64,000 nt of DNA from Anodontia alba (GCA_964016985.1 OZ024831.1:83656136-83720135); one strand, 5' to 3'; positions 1 to 11,770 are shown, numbered from the stretch's first letter. Numbers and translations: made by a program. Notes: generated by a model from the sequence alone, not told the origin.

Positions 1-847
1 AATGACAAAGGGTTAAACAAAACCATAGCTCTAGATAAGGTGCTGTTTTCGTAAAGAAGTAAGAAAAAAATATTATGTGACTACCCCCTCTTTTCTGGAG
101 CTATGCAACATTATGCAACAGGAATTTTGGTATGATATGATAAGTTTCCCAGATTGTGAACACTTGTGGGAACTTAATAACTCTTGGTAGAATTTGCTTT
201 TGTTTTTTTTTTGTTTGTTTTTGGGTTGTTGTTTTTTTTTTCAGGGGAGAAATCTTCAGATGAGAGGGGATATCCACATATTTCTTTTTTCCCCATGAAA
301 ACATTTTGTTTAAATGTTCAAAATACTTCCACCAATGCCCTAGATAAGGTTTTAAGCAATTGGGTATTTTAGGCTATTTTTATCTACCCATTTCTCATTG
401 AATTGGGTATCAGGGTTTTTCCTTTGGGTTCCCTGTTATGTTAATGGGTGCAAGAATTACTGGTAATTGGGTATTTATCCCATAGAATTAATTCCAATTG
501 TTTTTTTCAAGAGTTTAATTGGGTAAATACCCCAAAAAGCAGCTTATCTAAAGTACTGCTCCCACATTCCCATACTACAACAATGAATAAAATTTGCTTA
601 AGGAGAGAACGGTTATTTCAAATATTCATGAGTCTATTGTTAGCACAAGTATTGGCCTTGATCAGATTCCAAATTCATATTATCTGACCATGATTCACAT
701 GAAATGCCCAGTCCTATTTGGTTTGAAAACTTACAAAAAAAAAAAATATTGTTGTTTGCAATGGTTGTCATCAGCCCACTATGGGTCAGGAATATTTTGT
801 TACTTTTTACGATTAGAAGCTTATTTAATAAAGAACCATAACAATGT
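1..847. other. Left edge, intronic DNA without recognised exon
   Basis: This stretch lies downstream of the last visible hnRNP exon on the minus strand, so it is most likely intron 3 of that gene. I looked for the expected next RRM exon (the RNP1 octamer of the GFGF type) and did not find it. Bases about 48-110 resemble 1718-1780, the flank of a palindromic repeat, so part of this is dispersed repeat. Confidence 0.5.
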
Positions 848-1046
848 TAACCCTTGTCCTGCTGAATAAATTAAGATGACACGCCCACTTCTAATTTTCA
901 GCCAATCAGATTATTTGATCCAGATTGTTGATATAAATTCACATACTTAATGCCAAACAATCCAGATCAGTTGGCTTCCCAACTGATCTGGATCTACACT
1001 GTTTGCAAAGGCAGGGTATATCTTGGTTCAGCAGGACAAGGGTTAA
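848..1046. mobile_element. MITE with TTAACCCTTGTCCTGC terminal inverted repeats (copy 1)
   Basis: About 200 bp bounded by TTAACCCTTGTCCTGCTGAA and its reverse complement. The interior carries the hairpin GATCAGTTGGCTTC / GAAGCCAACTGATC type followed by the CTACACTGTTTGC motif. Two relatives lie at 62475-62683 and 63043-63256. No coding capacity. Confidence 0.8.
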
Positions 1047-1135
1047 TAGATCATTGAGCCAAGGGAGTTTTGTGGGGCTGTATAATAGTGAAAACAATAT
1101 AAGAGGGAATCAGGCCATGTACATGCATTACAAAC

Positions 1136-4100
1136 CTTTTTGTCTGTGGATCTTTCATAACAATGTGATCTACTATCTCTCCATAATTTTCAAAATGCTC
1201 TTTTAGTCCATCATCTGTAGTTTCGTAACTCAAACCACCCACAAACAATTTTCGGAAAGGTTCAGACTGTGGATTTGTCCAGTAGCCAGACGTGGGTGCT
1301 CTTCCACGTCCTCCTCCCCTTCCTCCTCGTCCACCACCACCGCCGCGCCCACCACGGCCGCCTCCTCCATAGCTTCCACCTGGATTATGTGAGCAGAAGA
1401 TGTGCTTATGAACCGACCTCTAGGTAATTCTCCAGAAAAACATGCCATGGATACTCATTAGAAGAGCCTGCGGCTGCCGAGGTCCTTGTAATAAGTACAT
1501 ACAATGCATGATTTCTTGGAGAAACAAGAAAAACATTTTTAGATACCGGTCTTACATTCAACGTAGTTCATCTACTGCAATCAGCAGAGCAACAGATAAG
1601 GCACTTTTTTCATCTGAAAAATGCTGATATCTTTCTTATTTCTCCACCAAAACATATGTTGTGGGTACTCATTAGAAGCCCCTCAGCGAGGCGCTTCTAA
1701 TGAGTACCCACAACATATGTTTTCGTGAAGAAGTAAGAAAAACATTATGTGGACACCCCCTGTTATCTGTAGCTATGAAACAGAGTGACCTGCAATTTAA
1801 AGTCATAAGCAGCAGCAGATAACACAGTTGTTTTTATTTTCAGAGAAAATAAGATCACTGATTCACATGCAATACCAAATTTCCTCTGATTAATCCCTTA
1901 AGATAAATCCTTCTAATGTATGTAACTGTGAGGGGTTCTGCTACTTCAATCACATCGCAAGTTTCAACCATTAGTCTTTAATTCTTTGCATGCCGGGTAA
2001 TTTTGCATGCTCTTGTGTTGTCCGATTCGTTATTTAACTCCACCGGGAACTCACCCGTCAGAACGGAAAAAATACAATAAACCTCTGTGTTTTTGTGGGT
2101 TTTCTTGTGGGTTTTTTTTTTTTATTTTTTCAAAAAAATTCTTGCAGGAATACCGAGTGCCAAACAGTTTGGATCGAGATCAGGTCCGACATCTTGGCCC
2201 AAATTCTTTGCAAAAGTTATAAGCAGACAACAAATGTGGCCACTAGTGGGGAAGGAGTTAATACATGATTTTTGAATACTTCCCCAAAGATCTTGCTTTA
2301 ATTTGTAAAAAGGTCAACCAAGAATCATCATTTTACAAAGTTGGTAGAATGACATGGCCTGTCCATGAATGATGTCATAACAGTACTCTGCCAACTTGAT
2401 CAAAGAGTCTGGCATTTGAAATTTGATGAAAATCAGTCCAGTCATTTCAGAGGTCATATATTAATGTCTACATTTTTCACATGTATATGGCACAGGGACA
2501 GATGACACATGCAGGGTATTTTGACGGTAATTGAAGGGTTTAGCCACTTCAATCATATATTGTAAATTTTAACTGCCCAACCTTGCTTTAGAGGACTTGT
2601 TATTGATGAGTATTTGATCATAATTCTGGTAGGATTTGTCTTATTTCTCTATCAAAAATGTGTGTACTCATTAGAAGCACCTCACTGAGGCGCTTCTGAT
2701 GAAGTACCCACAACATATGAATTTATGGGTTTATTTGCCTTGTAACTGAACTACCACAATGTATACCATCATACATATATATAATCATAGAATCTGACCG
2801 ACTGAGGTTTTGTAGCCCAGACAACCCAGAAAGGACATGTCGAGCCGGTCAGTTTACTAACCGTTTTTTTCCTGGGCAGACTTTGTCCTTTAAGTAGTTA
2901 ACCAGTATTTGTGCACATTTTTATACCAGAAACAGACAACTGCCCTTCTTGAATTAGCAGAGGGAAAGAATGAATGTAGAAAATATTTCATGATCGTACC
3001 AGAAGGACAAGCACCTGAGCCACTGAGGCCAGCCCGTATATATACAGAGACTCCAGGACTTTGTTAAGGAGGAGTATTTGATGGTAACTTAACCACTTCC
3101 AGGAAATTATCTCCATATAAGCATCTAATGAGTACCTATACATACATGCTTTTTCATAGGTCTAGATAAGGGTGGGTATCCAGTAAATATTTTTTCTTAT
3201 TTCTGCACGAAAACATATGTTGTGGGTACTCATTAGAAGCGCCTCGGCGAGGCGCTTCTAATGAGTACCCACAACATATGTTTTCGTGCAGAAATAAGAA
3301 AAATATCAATACTTTTGGATTGAAAAAAGCGCCTTAACGAGTGCTATGCTTTTTATACACATTTTTGCTGTCTCAGTACCATTTCAGAAGATTTTGGCAG
3401 CAGATCTATACTGCAGTCATAAGTAAATGTACAAACAAAAATTGACAAAATGTGTCCCTTAACAACGCCCAAACAGACCTCCACAACAGCAATGCCCATA
3501 CCAAGTTTGGTGAAAATCCACTGATATTTACTCGCTATCGTCCGAAAACAAAAATACTGATGACGCACAGAAATAACTCTTATCAATAAAAACGTTAAAC
3601 TATAAAACCTTGCCATCATCGTGCCGTGGGCAGATAACTGCCAAACATTGACAAAATTTGCCCATTAGCAACCCCAATCCAGATCTTAATATCAATGCAT
3701 GTGCCGAGTTTAGTTAAAATCCCTTGACATTTACTCAAAATACTGTCAGGAAATGAAAATATGGACGTGGCCTCGGAAAAAAAACTCTGTCAAAATTTGT
3801 CCATTTGCAATCCCAAACCAGATCTCCACAATATCAATGCACATACCAAGTTTTGGTGAAAATCCATTGATGTTTACTCATTATCTGGAAACGAATACAG
3901 ACGGACAGACGTTCTTACTAACGGTATTTGTGAGATTATCCTTTTGACCTTTCTGTGATCTTTTCTAACCCCCCAGTGCAAATTTTCAACCCCACAATGA
4001 CAACTTTAATCCCACAATGACAGAATAAATGTAATGAACCTCATAATGTCGAATTCTATTCAAACCTTAACCCTAGAATGTCATGTGGGCAAGTACGGAC

Positions 4101-7100
4101 AGACAAGACACACAGACGACCAACGTGAAACCACAATACCCCACCATCGTGAATGAAAATTGCCCATTACCAATCCCAAACCAGATCTCTACAATATGAA
4201 TGCACATTTGGTGAAAATCCACTGACATTTAGTCAAATCATCCAGAAATGTAAACAGGAATGGATGGACAGATGACATAGAGACACAGACTATCAACAAG
4301 AAACTATAACACCCTGTCACTATCAAGTGACCAATATAAAAATAACAAAACAAAAAACTTACTTAAAAAATATTAACAGTATTTTATTTCTTCCAAAATT
4401 TTTGACAGCCACAGCGCAGAAAAAGTGGGACTTCATATAGTTTCCTATGGGACTTCCGAATTGGAGGGGTAGGAAGTATGTGACTTCCTGAATCTAAAAG
4501 TTAACAGAAGTCCTGTAATCTTCCTTAACAAGTTCTCTGAGACTACTGTTTTGAGGACAGAAATACTTCTGGGGGTAAAATCCCTCTTTGACGTGTAAAT
4601 TGGAATGCTGCAAGTTTCCTGTTCAAAGTTTCTGAAACAAGATTTTTCTGAAATGCTCATACCTCCACCTCCATAGCCACCATCTCCATATCCACCTCCG
4701 TAACCACCACCATAGCCTCCTCCGCCATAGCCTTCATAGCCACCTCCATAACTGTTGTCATAACCACCACCATAACCATCATAGGACTGGAAAAATAATT
4801 TTAAAAAAATTGCACTTAATCAAATGTCACAAGGCTGCTAAAGTCACAGGACAAGCAGAGATTGGAATGCCCTTCCAGATTTGATTGTACCCTCCGCTGA
4901 AGGCCCTGGGGATGGTGTGGCTAGTTTTACACCTCTTAGGTGGGAGCTTGGGGCAACTGTGCTTTTGGTATCATTTGGAATGTTTTTGCTTGGCATTTTA
5001 TTTTAAATGGAAATATTTTGTTGTGATTGACCATATCTATTCAGAAGCCATTTGTCTTCTCTATTTCTGTCTTGTTCCCAACTATTTATCATAAAAGTTA
5101 ATTTTACTGCCAAAAATTGGTCTGACGCATGCAATTACTTTAGTAAAGCAAAGTTTTTGGATATTTTATACAAGATTTTTTTTTTTTTTTTTTTTTTACT
5201 ATTTGTGGCCGATTTTTAGTTATTGATATTACAGAACAATATTGTGAAAATTTCAGAAAATTTGAATAGGAACGTTGAAAATGTCTCCCAAGTTACCTAC
5301 ACCCTACTTATTTCTGCATACTTTGCAAGTCATTTTTCACTATGGGAAAAAAGGAAATATTTAATTTTTTTTAAAAACCAAGTAATAGAATAATAATATC
5401 TGTGCATCAGTAGTTATGACAAATGGATTTGCATTAACATCATGACAAAAGTTTGACAATTTACTTCCGTGTAAAGCGCCAGACAAAAAACAAGCTTTCT
5501 GAAAGCTCTATTCGACTGGTAAGTTTTGTGAAATGTCCATGAAATTTGTATAGGAGTGTGATATCTTCTCGTAACAGCCAGTCACATCATCAAATTGGAG
5601 TTATTGTTTGTTAATATCTTAAGAGATCATGAAGCATGACTGATTAAACGCTGAACATTCCATGCATTACAATTGCTAAGGAGCTTGAGACAAAAAAAAA
5701 AATGATCGGACCATGCAGCAAAAAGGTATCACCATATTCCTACTCCAAATTCCACAGACACTTACCAGTCAAAAATGGCTAATGAATGCAGTTTTGCGTC
5801 ACAGGTCCTGGTGAAGGAATGTCAGAATCAGAATTTTACTGCTGATACGTCTTATGATATTCATTCACCAGGACCTGTGATATGGGAAGTTAGTCCCTAG
5901 CTCTCACCAGAGGTAAACCTAGCCACACCATCCTCTGCACCTTCAACAGAGGTAATAAATTGAATCTGGAAGGGCTGATGTTTTGAGGGAAGAATGAGCC
6001 CTTGTAAATGTCATGTCAGTTCTTGCAGCGGGGCCTGAAAAGTCAATGAGTGGTGATTTCTACTACGCCTAATTGGGGGGGGGGGGGGGGGGGGGGGAGA
6101 GATTATGAAAGAATCAGCCTTTTGTCTCTCCTCCTTTTATTGAGAGACTCCCATTTTAGTTTCTTCCAGTATTACAGTCATACAGTTTCAAAGAGTAATT
6201 GCTAGTAACAAATCTAGCAGTCCTATTCTTAACTTTTTTGATTTCTTGTTGAAGAACCACAACTTGGGGATCCCAAACACAGCTGCCATATTCCAAAACG
6301 GGGCGAACAAGTCCCTTATATGCTACCTCTTTTATACCCTGAGGACACTGATAAAGATTGTCTCAGAAAACCAAGAGTTCTATTTGCCTTAGTACATATG
6401 ATGTTGATATGCTGTTTTCTCCAGTTCGTACACCTTTTTTCCAATGAGAATTCAGACTTATACTACTTTACCTCAGTATTTGCAGGCTTTCATCTCTAAC
6501 AGACGCCCGGGCGTTTATTAGAATCATTATCTTTCATGAAGAGGGGGATGGGCATTTATTAGAGGCTATAGAAACCTGCAAATCACATATGAAGGTCCAA
6601 AACGATCAGTTCCTTTCTAAAGGCCGCCATCTTGTTTTCTCAGAAAATGACTGGTGATACAATAGTCGTGCCTTAGAATAGAATAGTACCACATCTCTCT
6701 TTACTTTGCGAGTATCATTAACACTTTTCTCGTTTCGCGTAAAATGGCAAAATACATAAAACCTTTATTTTGTTTGGCTTGTTTAATTTCCGATCCTTCG
6801 AATCCAATGTCACAAAAACGTTCCTATGAATCAACATCGGAGGCAAGGCTCTCCTTTCTGTCTGTCATTTAGCTTCATTAACAAGTATAGTTTGGCCACT
6901 GAGGCTTCATTAGGGAGTATAAGCTAACATGATGAATTTATAATACACAATCTCCCGCATCGGGCCTCTTTGCAGTTCTGCAAATAAGCTGCCAGCTGCG
7001 ATTACGCATTATGAATTTGCGAGGGGCAGTCAAACGTGTGTACTCTTTCATATATTTCTTCCTATGTTCTATACATAACTGACATTAAATCAGCTGCACT

Positions 7101-9265
7101 TATTGAAGATTTAACCCTTTATATGACAATGGAATCTTCCGCCTAATAAGTTTTGAGCACTCCTTTTGCAGTAATAGGTTTGTTTTGTTTATGGTAAAAT
7201 TAACAGAAACGTGTGAACTTTAAGCAAACAGTGTAGACCATGATCAGATGCCATGGTGGTCGATGCGGCGTCTGATCTGGGCCTACACTGTTTGCCAATG
7301 TCCCGCTAGGCATACTGTATATTGGCTGAATACTTCCAATGGTTGACTAATATTTTTTCAACTTATTATGCAGTGTAGTGTAATCAAATTTAATTTTTCT
7401 GTGTAGTTGTAGCTCACTGTTTATTGATCAACCCTAATCGACCACGTGTTTATGGACGCTGGCTCTAAAACTTTCCGCGGGAAAATGCTGCGGTGCCGCC
7501 TTTGATATTAGGAAGACACGCGTCAAACACACGAAGGCGGTCAGCAAGATTGTGTCGGTCAAATGTATTATTAAAGGTCACCATGTTTACCGGATTACTT
7601 ATTCTTGTGGGACAAACTTGGATTGTTTCTTTGAGCCTGATAATCAGCATAGTGACAGTGCGATCATTGTAAAGAAAGGCGATAATACTGTCAGACATAT
7701 CCCAGAAGGCTTATGTCAGTCTTTGACACAGTTGCACAAGGAGGGCAGTATTGTTCATATCACTTCCTAAATTACTCTGGTGCAGAAGGGACTTTTGTTC
7801 AAGGCGGAGGACTGGAAATTCCCTGTATTTATGATTTAATTTGGACCACAAGAGGATCAAGCAGCAAATTTGAAAACTTTCAGCATAAGGTAAGGTCTTT
7901 TTTTTTTCCAGTGGGCGTTTAATAGAGGCTGTAATTTTTCGAGAATTGTCCACAAAAATCGTCATTTTTAACATCCAAATCAGGGGGTGGGCATTTATTA
8001 GAGCCTGGGTGTCTAATAGAGATTTTACGGTATAATAATTCAATCAAACACAAGTCACCAGTATAAATACTCTGTTTATTAAGATAGAGACAAGTATTAT
8101 AAAACTAGCATTGTCCATCTAAAACACGTATTTAATGGTAAATATACACATATTTTGATGCCATGGGGTGCAAAAAAAACAAACTAGATCTTTAGATATA
8201 CTATTTTAAATCAAACACAAGTCATCAATATATAATTCTCTGTGATGAAGACAAGTATTACAAAACTATTGTTGTCCATCTAAAACTTTATGGTAAACAT
8301 GCATGTATTTTGATGCCGTGTGGTGCCATGAGGTGATGAGTAGGACCGGGATATGTGTATTCCATCTCAAGTCACTTGTGATTGTTACTCCTAGGTATTT
8401 AATGGAATCCACATTTTCGAGGACTGTACTCTGTAAAGTATAAGAATCTTCAATCTTATTTTTCCTAATCTTCATTGTATTGCATTTTACTGGCTGAAAT
8501 CTCATGCCACATTTTCAGTGGACCTATCACAATAAAAATTCCAATTCTGGATTCTTGGTTATCTTTGAGTATGTTTCTTTCATGATTAAGGTTAACTCGT
8601 GAAGGATTTACTTAAAAGTTAGTAAAATGTATAGGAGACTTTGTCTGGTTATTACAAACTGAAAAGCACATTGCAGCCCAGATTCTTTGTTCTTTGAGTA
8701 TGTTTCTTTCATTTTATTAATGATAAAGGTTAACAATGTATTGGAGAATTTGCCTGTTTATTTCGAACTGAAAAGCACATTGCGGCCCAGTGGCTTCTAA
8801 AGGTCTCCATCGATCAGAATCTGAATGTTTTACTGGTGATACATCAATGGACATTCATTCACCACAAAGACGTGTCTCTAGATCTCACAAGTGATGTGAA
8901 TCTCAATCTACAGTAGCGAGAGGGTCCTAAGAAATCGATCGTTGAAAATTAAAAAAAAAAGAGGAAAAACATTAATCAAAGGGGCCCTAATACAATGTTT
9001 TGGTCCTCTCTAACTTTCATTTATCATGGTTTCTGTCCTCACATTTTACACCCGGCTTTGTGCACCACGAGGTTCTTTTGTCTCGGGCGGGGATGTGTTT
9101 TACACAGAATATGACCTGCAGATCGTTAAATAAATTAATCCTAATTATCAGACCATAAGAAAACAACAGAGAAAATACTATTTGATAATAATGAATTTAA
9201 ATTATAAGCGAAATATAACAAAACAGAAAGGATTTTATACAAAAACTTACTCCGTAGCCATCCAT
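1136..9265 (-). CDS. hnRNP A/B-like RNA-binding protein, 5' part (3 exons, partial)
   Basis: Exons on the minus strand: 9251-9265 (ATG plus five codons, MDGYG), 4663-4786, and 1136-1379. Donors are GTAAGT, GTATGAG and GTTTGT; acceptors are TTCCAG and ATCCAG. Phases (0, 1, 2) agree, giving 383 nt, 127 residues and a split codon. Residues 6-47 are Gly/Tyr repeats of GGGY type, 48-72 an RGG block, and residue 89 begins an RRM with the RNP2 motif KLFVGGL followed by ETTDDGLKEHFENYGEI. The last bases fit the KRSRGF junction of hnRNP A/B RRM1. The family binds nascent and mature RNA in nucleus and cytoplasm for splicing, transport and stability. The usual hnRNP A/B order has RRMs first and Gly-rich tail last; here a Gly-rich region precedes the RRM. 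The remaining exons lie left of the window. Both introns are full of repeats. Confidence 0.88.
1640..1744. repeat. Palindromic repeat, CTCATTAGAAG family
   Basis: Near-perfect inverted repeat whose arms read ACATATGTTGTGGGTACTC, then ATTAGAAG, meeting at a CCTCAGCGAGG centre. Other members of the family lie at 2643-2722, 3191-3303, 13966-14045, 14738-14855, 18662-18782, 35084-35212, 37330-37415, 41305-41398, 45257-45365, 53905-54000 and 57945-58037. Confidence 0.85.
2805..3036 (-). mobile_element. Degenerate tRNA-derived SINE (family 1)
   Basis: Minus-strand copy of the SINE seen better preserved at 11771-12077, 20348-20665 and 46456-46744. The tRNA-like head (TGGCTCAG in good copies) is at 3015-3036 and degraded; the tail contains GCCCAGTAAACG-like and TGACTGGGC-like blocks. 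Lies in hnRNP intron 2. Confidence 0.7.
3191..3303. repeat. Perfect 113-bp palindrome
   Basis: Two 56-base arms (3191-3246 and 3248-3303) are exact reverse complements around a single central G. Arms begin TTTTTCTTATTTCTGCACG and end GAAGCGCCTCG. It is the best-preserved member of the CTCATTAGAAG palindrome family and sits in an hnRNP intron, where a transcript would form a long hairpin. Confidence 0.97.
3430..4265. repeat. Diverged tandem repeat, about four units
   Basis: Units share TTGACAAAATTTGCCCATT, CCAAACCAGATCTCC, AATATCAATGCACAT and GGTGAAAATCCACTGA, ending in CAGACGGACAGACG. Units start near 3430, 3645, 3785 and 4145, separated by diverged spacer. No protein is suggested. Confidence 0.7.
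4383..4662 (-). other. Candidate intronic terminal exon (read-through of hnRNP exon 2)
   Basis: If the exon 2 donor at 4662 is skipped, the reading frame stays open for 72 more codons (starting MSISEKSCFRN) to a stop at 4445-4447. An AATAAA signal on the minus strand lies at 4383-4388, about 57 bases after the stop. This would give a short isoform with the Gly/Tyr-rich part and no RRM. The extension has no recognised domain, and chance openness is possible. Confidence 0.25.
5823..6445 (-). mobile_element. CR1-like LINE fragment (reverse transcriptase C-terminus plus 3' tail)
   Basis: On the minus strand about 6440-6115 encodes the C-terminal thumb region of a non-LTR reverse transcriptase: the LVRPVLEYGSCVWDPQ motif and the downstream EIKKVKNRTARFV block are clear, but the frame is broken. 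The 3' tail at 5823-5935 (TCAGAATCAGAATTTTACTG and ATTCATTCACCAGG) is shared with 8816-8914 and 59885-60005. The fragment is 5' truncated and dead. A run of about 23 Gs at 6075-6097 interrupts it. Confidence 0.8.
7229..7296. repeat. GCAAACAGTGTAGA hairpin repeat
   Basis: Imperfect palindrome with outer arms GCAAACAGTGTAGACC / GGCCTACACTGTTTGC and inner GATCAGA...TCTGATC. Related copies lie at about 958-1015, 18290-18345, 24526-24595, 27445-27495, 27615-27685, 29230-29290, 29550-29620, 35787-35855, 37063-37135, 40868-40925, 59135-59205, 62580-62645 and 63080-63155. Confidence 0.85.
7552..7889 (+). pseudogene. HIRAN-like domain exon fragment (frameshifted)
   Basis: One frame from 7552 reads GHHVYRITYSCGTNLDCFFE, then a DNQHSDSAIIV segment and HIPEGLCQSL. 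This follows the HIRAN-type pattern of a strand, G-x-x-L-C, EP-x-N-x-H, AI-x-V and HIP. After about 7765 the homologous continuation (QGGGLEIPCIYDL) is in a different frame, so one frameshift separates them. The segment ends CAGCATAAG before a GTAAGG donor at 7890, as a real exon would. HIRAN domains bind DNA 3' ends in repair helicases; bivalve proteins with this repeat-like domain are uncharacterised. It lies within the TIR-bounded stretch 6497-8033 in hnRNP intron 1 on the opposite strand. The family call is from pattern memory. Confidence 0.5.
8266..8520 (-). mobile_element. CR1-like LINE reverse transcriptase fragment
   Basis: Minus-strand reading frame starts MRFQPVKCNTMKI and contains SIKYLGVTITSDLRWNTHI, the standard block after the catalytic palm of CR1/Jockey-type reverse transcriptases. 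The frame ends soon after. No flanking catalytic motifs are left. Confidence 0.85.
8816..8914 (-). mobile_element. CR1-like LINE 3' tail fragment
   Basis: Shares GATACATCAATGGACATTC, ATTCACCA and TCTCTAGATCTCACAAGTGA with the tails at 5823-5935 and 59885-60005. It is on the far side of the 8266-8520 fragment for a minus-strand element, so it belongs to a separate, almost fully truncated insertion. Confidence 0.65.
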
Positions 9266-9661
9266 GTTGTTCAGCTCGCACGCCGGTACCACGTGAAATG
9301 ATCTAACCAATCCCAGATAAGGAAGCGTTTTAATAGGGTACGCTAAAGCTAAACCAATCAAAGCCTGTTTTACAAAAATCCGTCAATGAAGAAAATATAC
9401 TAGGGGCATCCGATGGGGAACAACAATTCAGGATGTCCAAACACCGGAAAGGACCAAAATGACACGAAAAGACGAAATAATAATAATAATGAAAAAAAAA
9501 AAAGTATAGCAAAAAACCCAATTTTATGAGTTGACAGTCTATTAAAAATCTTAATAAAATGTGTTATCAGGGATATTCCTGGGATGGGCCCATTCCATTT
9601 TGTGTGAAACCGTTATTGCTATAGACTTTTAAAAAGGCACCATATTCCTCAAAATAGACAT

Positions 9662-9869
9662 TTTTTTTTTTTTTTTTTTTTTTAATCCAAGAAAGGTTAA
9701 AAAAAATTGATATATGGAATTAATATGGTCATAAAATGTGGCATCTGACAGCCTGTAAAATTTCAGTTAATCTCTCGTTTTTAAGTGGATAAAAAATGAA
9801 ATGATTTTTTTTTTTTTTAATCGTATCTGTGAATATTAATGTTGGCAACATTAATTCAGAGATAGATTG

Positions 9870-9900
<31 letters not shown>

Positions 9901-10006
9901 TTCAAAAAGGAGAGACTGAAATTTTACAGGCTGTCAGGTGCCATATTTAATGATTGTATTAATATCATATATATCAATTTATTGAACCTTACTTTGATCG
10001 CAGGTG
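9662..10006. repeat. Foldback element with AT-rich arms
   Basis: Arms of about 150 bases (9670-9838 and 9850-10005) are imperfect inverted copies: GGCATCTGACAGCCTGTAAA pairs with the TTTACAGGCTGTCAGGTGCC block. Homopolymer T and A runs of 20-30 bases lie opposite each other, and the centre reads ATTAATGTTGGCAACATTAAT. Just upstream of the first hnRNP exon. Confidence 0.8.
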
Positions 10007-10325
10007 GGTATTAAGGATTCTTGGGCCAATCAAAATTTCCAGAGGGTCCATAAAAATTTTAAAAGGCCCATCGAAAATTTTACATGTATTTGAATGGGAC
10101 ATGGGCCCTTGTCCCACCTGAGTGTCCCACTTCAAGGGCCCATAGTAACTTTGGGCTAGGTTATCCCTGGTTATTACATATAATTACATCTTATATTCGC
10201 ATTCTATGCATCATATATTTTAAATACATTATAAAGACGAACGGGCTGATGTCAGAGCAGCCATTGTTTTCCCTCCGAGAAGGTACAGTTATGCTGCAAA
10301 AATATGTTGTTGTTTTTTTGTTTTG

Positions 10326-10328
<3 letters not shown>

Positions 10329-10385
<57 letters not shown>
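10329..10385. repeat. (TG)n microsatellite
   Basis: About 28 uninterrupted TG dinucleotides. The Val/Cys open frame across it is an artefact. Confidence 0.98.
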
Positions 10386-10389
<4 letters not shown>

Positions 10390-10716
10390 ACTGTATTTGT
10401 GTAGTTTTCGTTCTTTCTTCATTTTTGTACACTTCTTTCATTTTATTGTTTGCTTAGCAATAATTCTGTTAAGTATGAAATGATCCTTTTAGATACTTTA
10501 TTTATGGTTTTTACTTCGAGCAACATTTTCAGTCATTATGTTTGTATTAATTAATTGTTATGACGACAAGTTTTCACAAGTGTACATATTTGGGTCCCAC
10601 ATGTTTGAGGCTATTTGATACCTGACTTATCACACTTCTTTGTTATGCCATTTAAGAAGTATACGAGCTTGGTTTTAACAGATATGTACCTCAAACATTC
10701 TAATTTTCTTCTTAAA

Positions 10717-10852
<136 letters not shown>

Positions 10853-11006
10853 AACTTACTGAATTGCTGGGTCTAATTGCGATTTATTCCATAAAGGTCG
10901 GGTCCTCAAGTCAACTATTGGGTCCTTCGTCCATTTTGGGGTCTTTTGTTTTCTATTTTTTTTTCTTCTTTTTTTTTATTCTTTTTAACGGGAATTTAAC
11001 ATGGAG

Positions 11007-11074
<68 letters not shown>

Positions 11075-11420
11075 CCTTATTATGAATTTCTATCTTTGTT
11101 CCCTAGCATGGCTGAGGGCGTGGCTTACTGAGGTGGAGGATATGGTGGTAAGCGAGTTTATTAATAATCTTTCTCTTTTTTTTTTAACATGGATGGCACA
11201 CTTCAACTTTCTTACGCGAAAAGCCTTATATAGAGGATATGTAAACAGCAGGGAAGTGATGCAACAATAGCGAGGCAGCCGCATACAGTGTCCCGTTCTC
11301 TCCACTGTACTCTTACCGAAACGAAAATGTTAGGGTATCAGTGGGTACGGGATAATCCCCCGGTACTTTCCGCTTAGTATAGGCCACTTAAAAGTAGGAC
11401 AAAATGCAGCGCTAAGTACT

Positions 11421-11667
11421 GGGCCCAGTTATGCAAAACTAACGATGTCGTTAATTAACAATTCGTTAAAATTTTAATCGAGTGATACACAAATATGCTG
11501 ATTTTTTTTTGCTGAAAAAATGTGAGTAGCTGTTGCACTGCAAAAGCTACTCACATTTTTTTTCAGCAAAAAATATCAGAATATTGTGTATTGAATCCGC
11601 TAGAACAGCTAACGAAATGACCCTTAACGAACTCGTTAAGCTAACGACGCTTTGAACAACCGGGCCC
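11421..11667. mobile_element. MITE with GGGCCCAGTTGTTC-type termini (copy 1)
   Basis: Begins GGGCCCAGTTATGCAAAACT and ends AGCTAACGACGCTTTGAACA, then ACCGGGCCC. The centre is a hairpin with arms TTTGCTGAAAAAATGTGAGT and ACTCACATTTTTTTTCAGCA. The second copy at 60362-60588 has the same termini and the same central hairpin. Confidence 0.85.
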
Positions 11668-11770
11668 TGGTTATTATGGGTCGAAATGAATAACTACACC
11701 TGGTAGACGCAGTCCGTTGTATATGCACTTGTCGCAGATGTGTCCGGCATTCTTCATCGTCGACCTTGTT

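Larger units (their letters stand above)
6497..8033. mobile_element. Candidate TIR element enclosing a HIRAN-like fragment
   Basis: The left end (ATCTCTAACAGACGCCCGGG, then CGTTTATTAGA, then GGGATGGGCATTTATTAGAGG) is an imperfect inverted copy of the right end (GGGCATTTATTAGAGCCTGG, then GTGTCTAATAGAGATTTTAC). Together they bound about 1.5 kb. No transposase is visible. The exact left tip and a target duplication could not be fixed. Confidence 0.5.
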
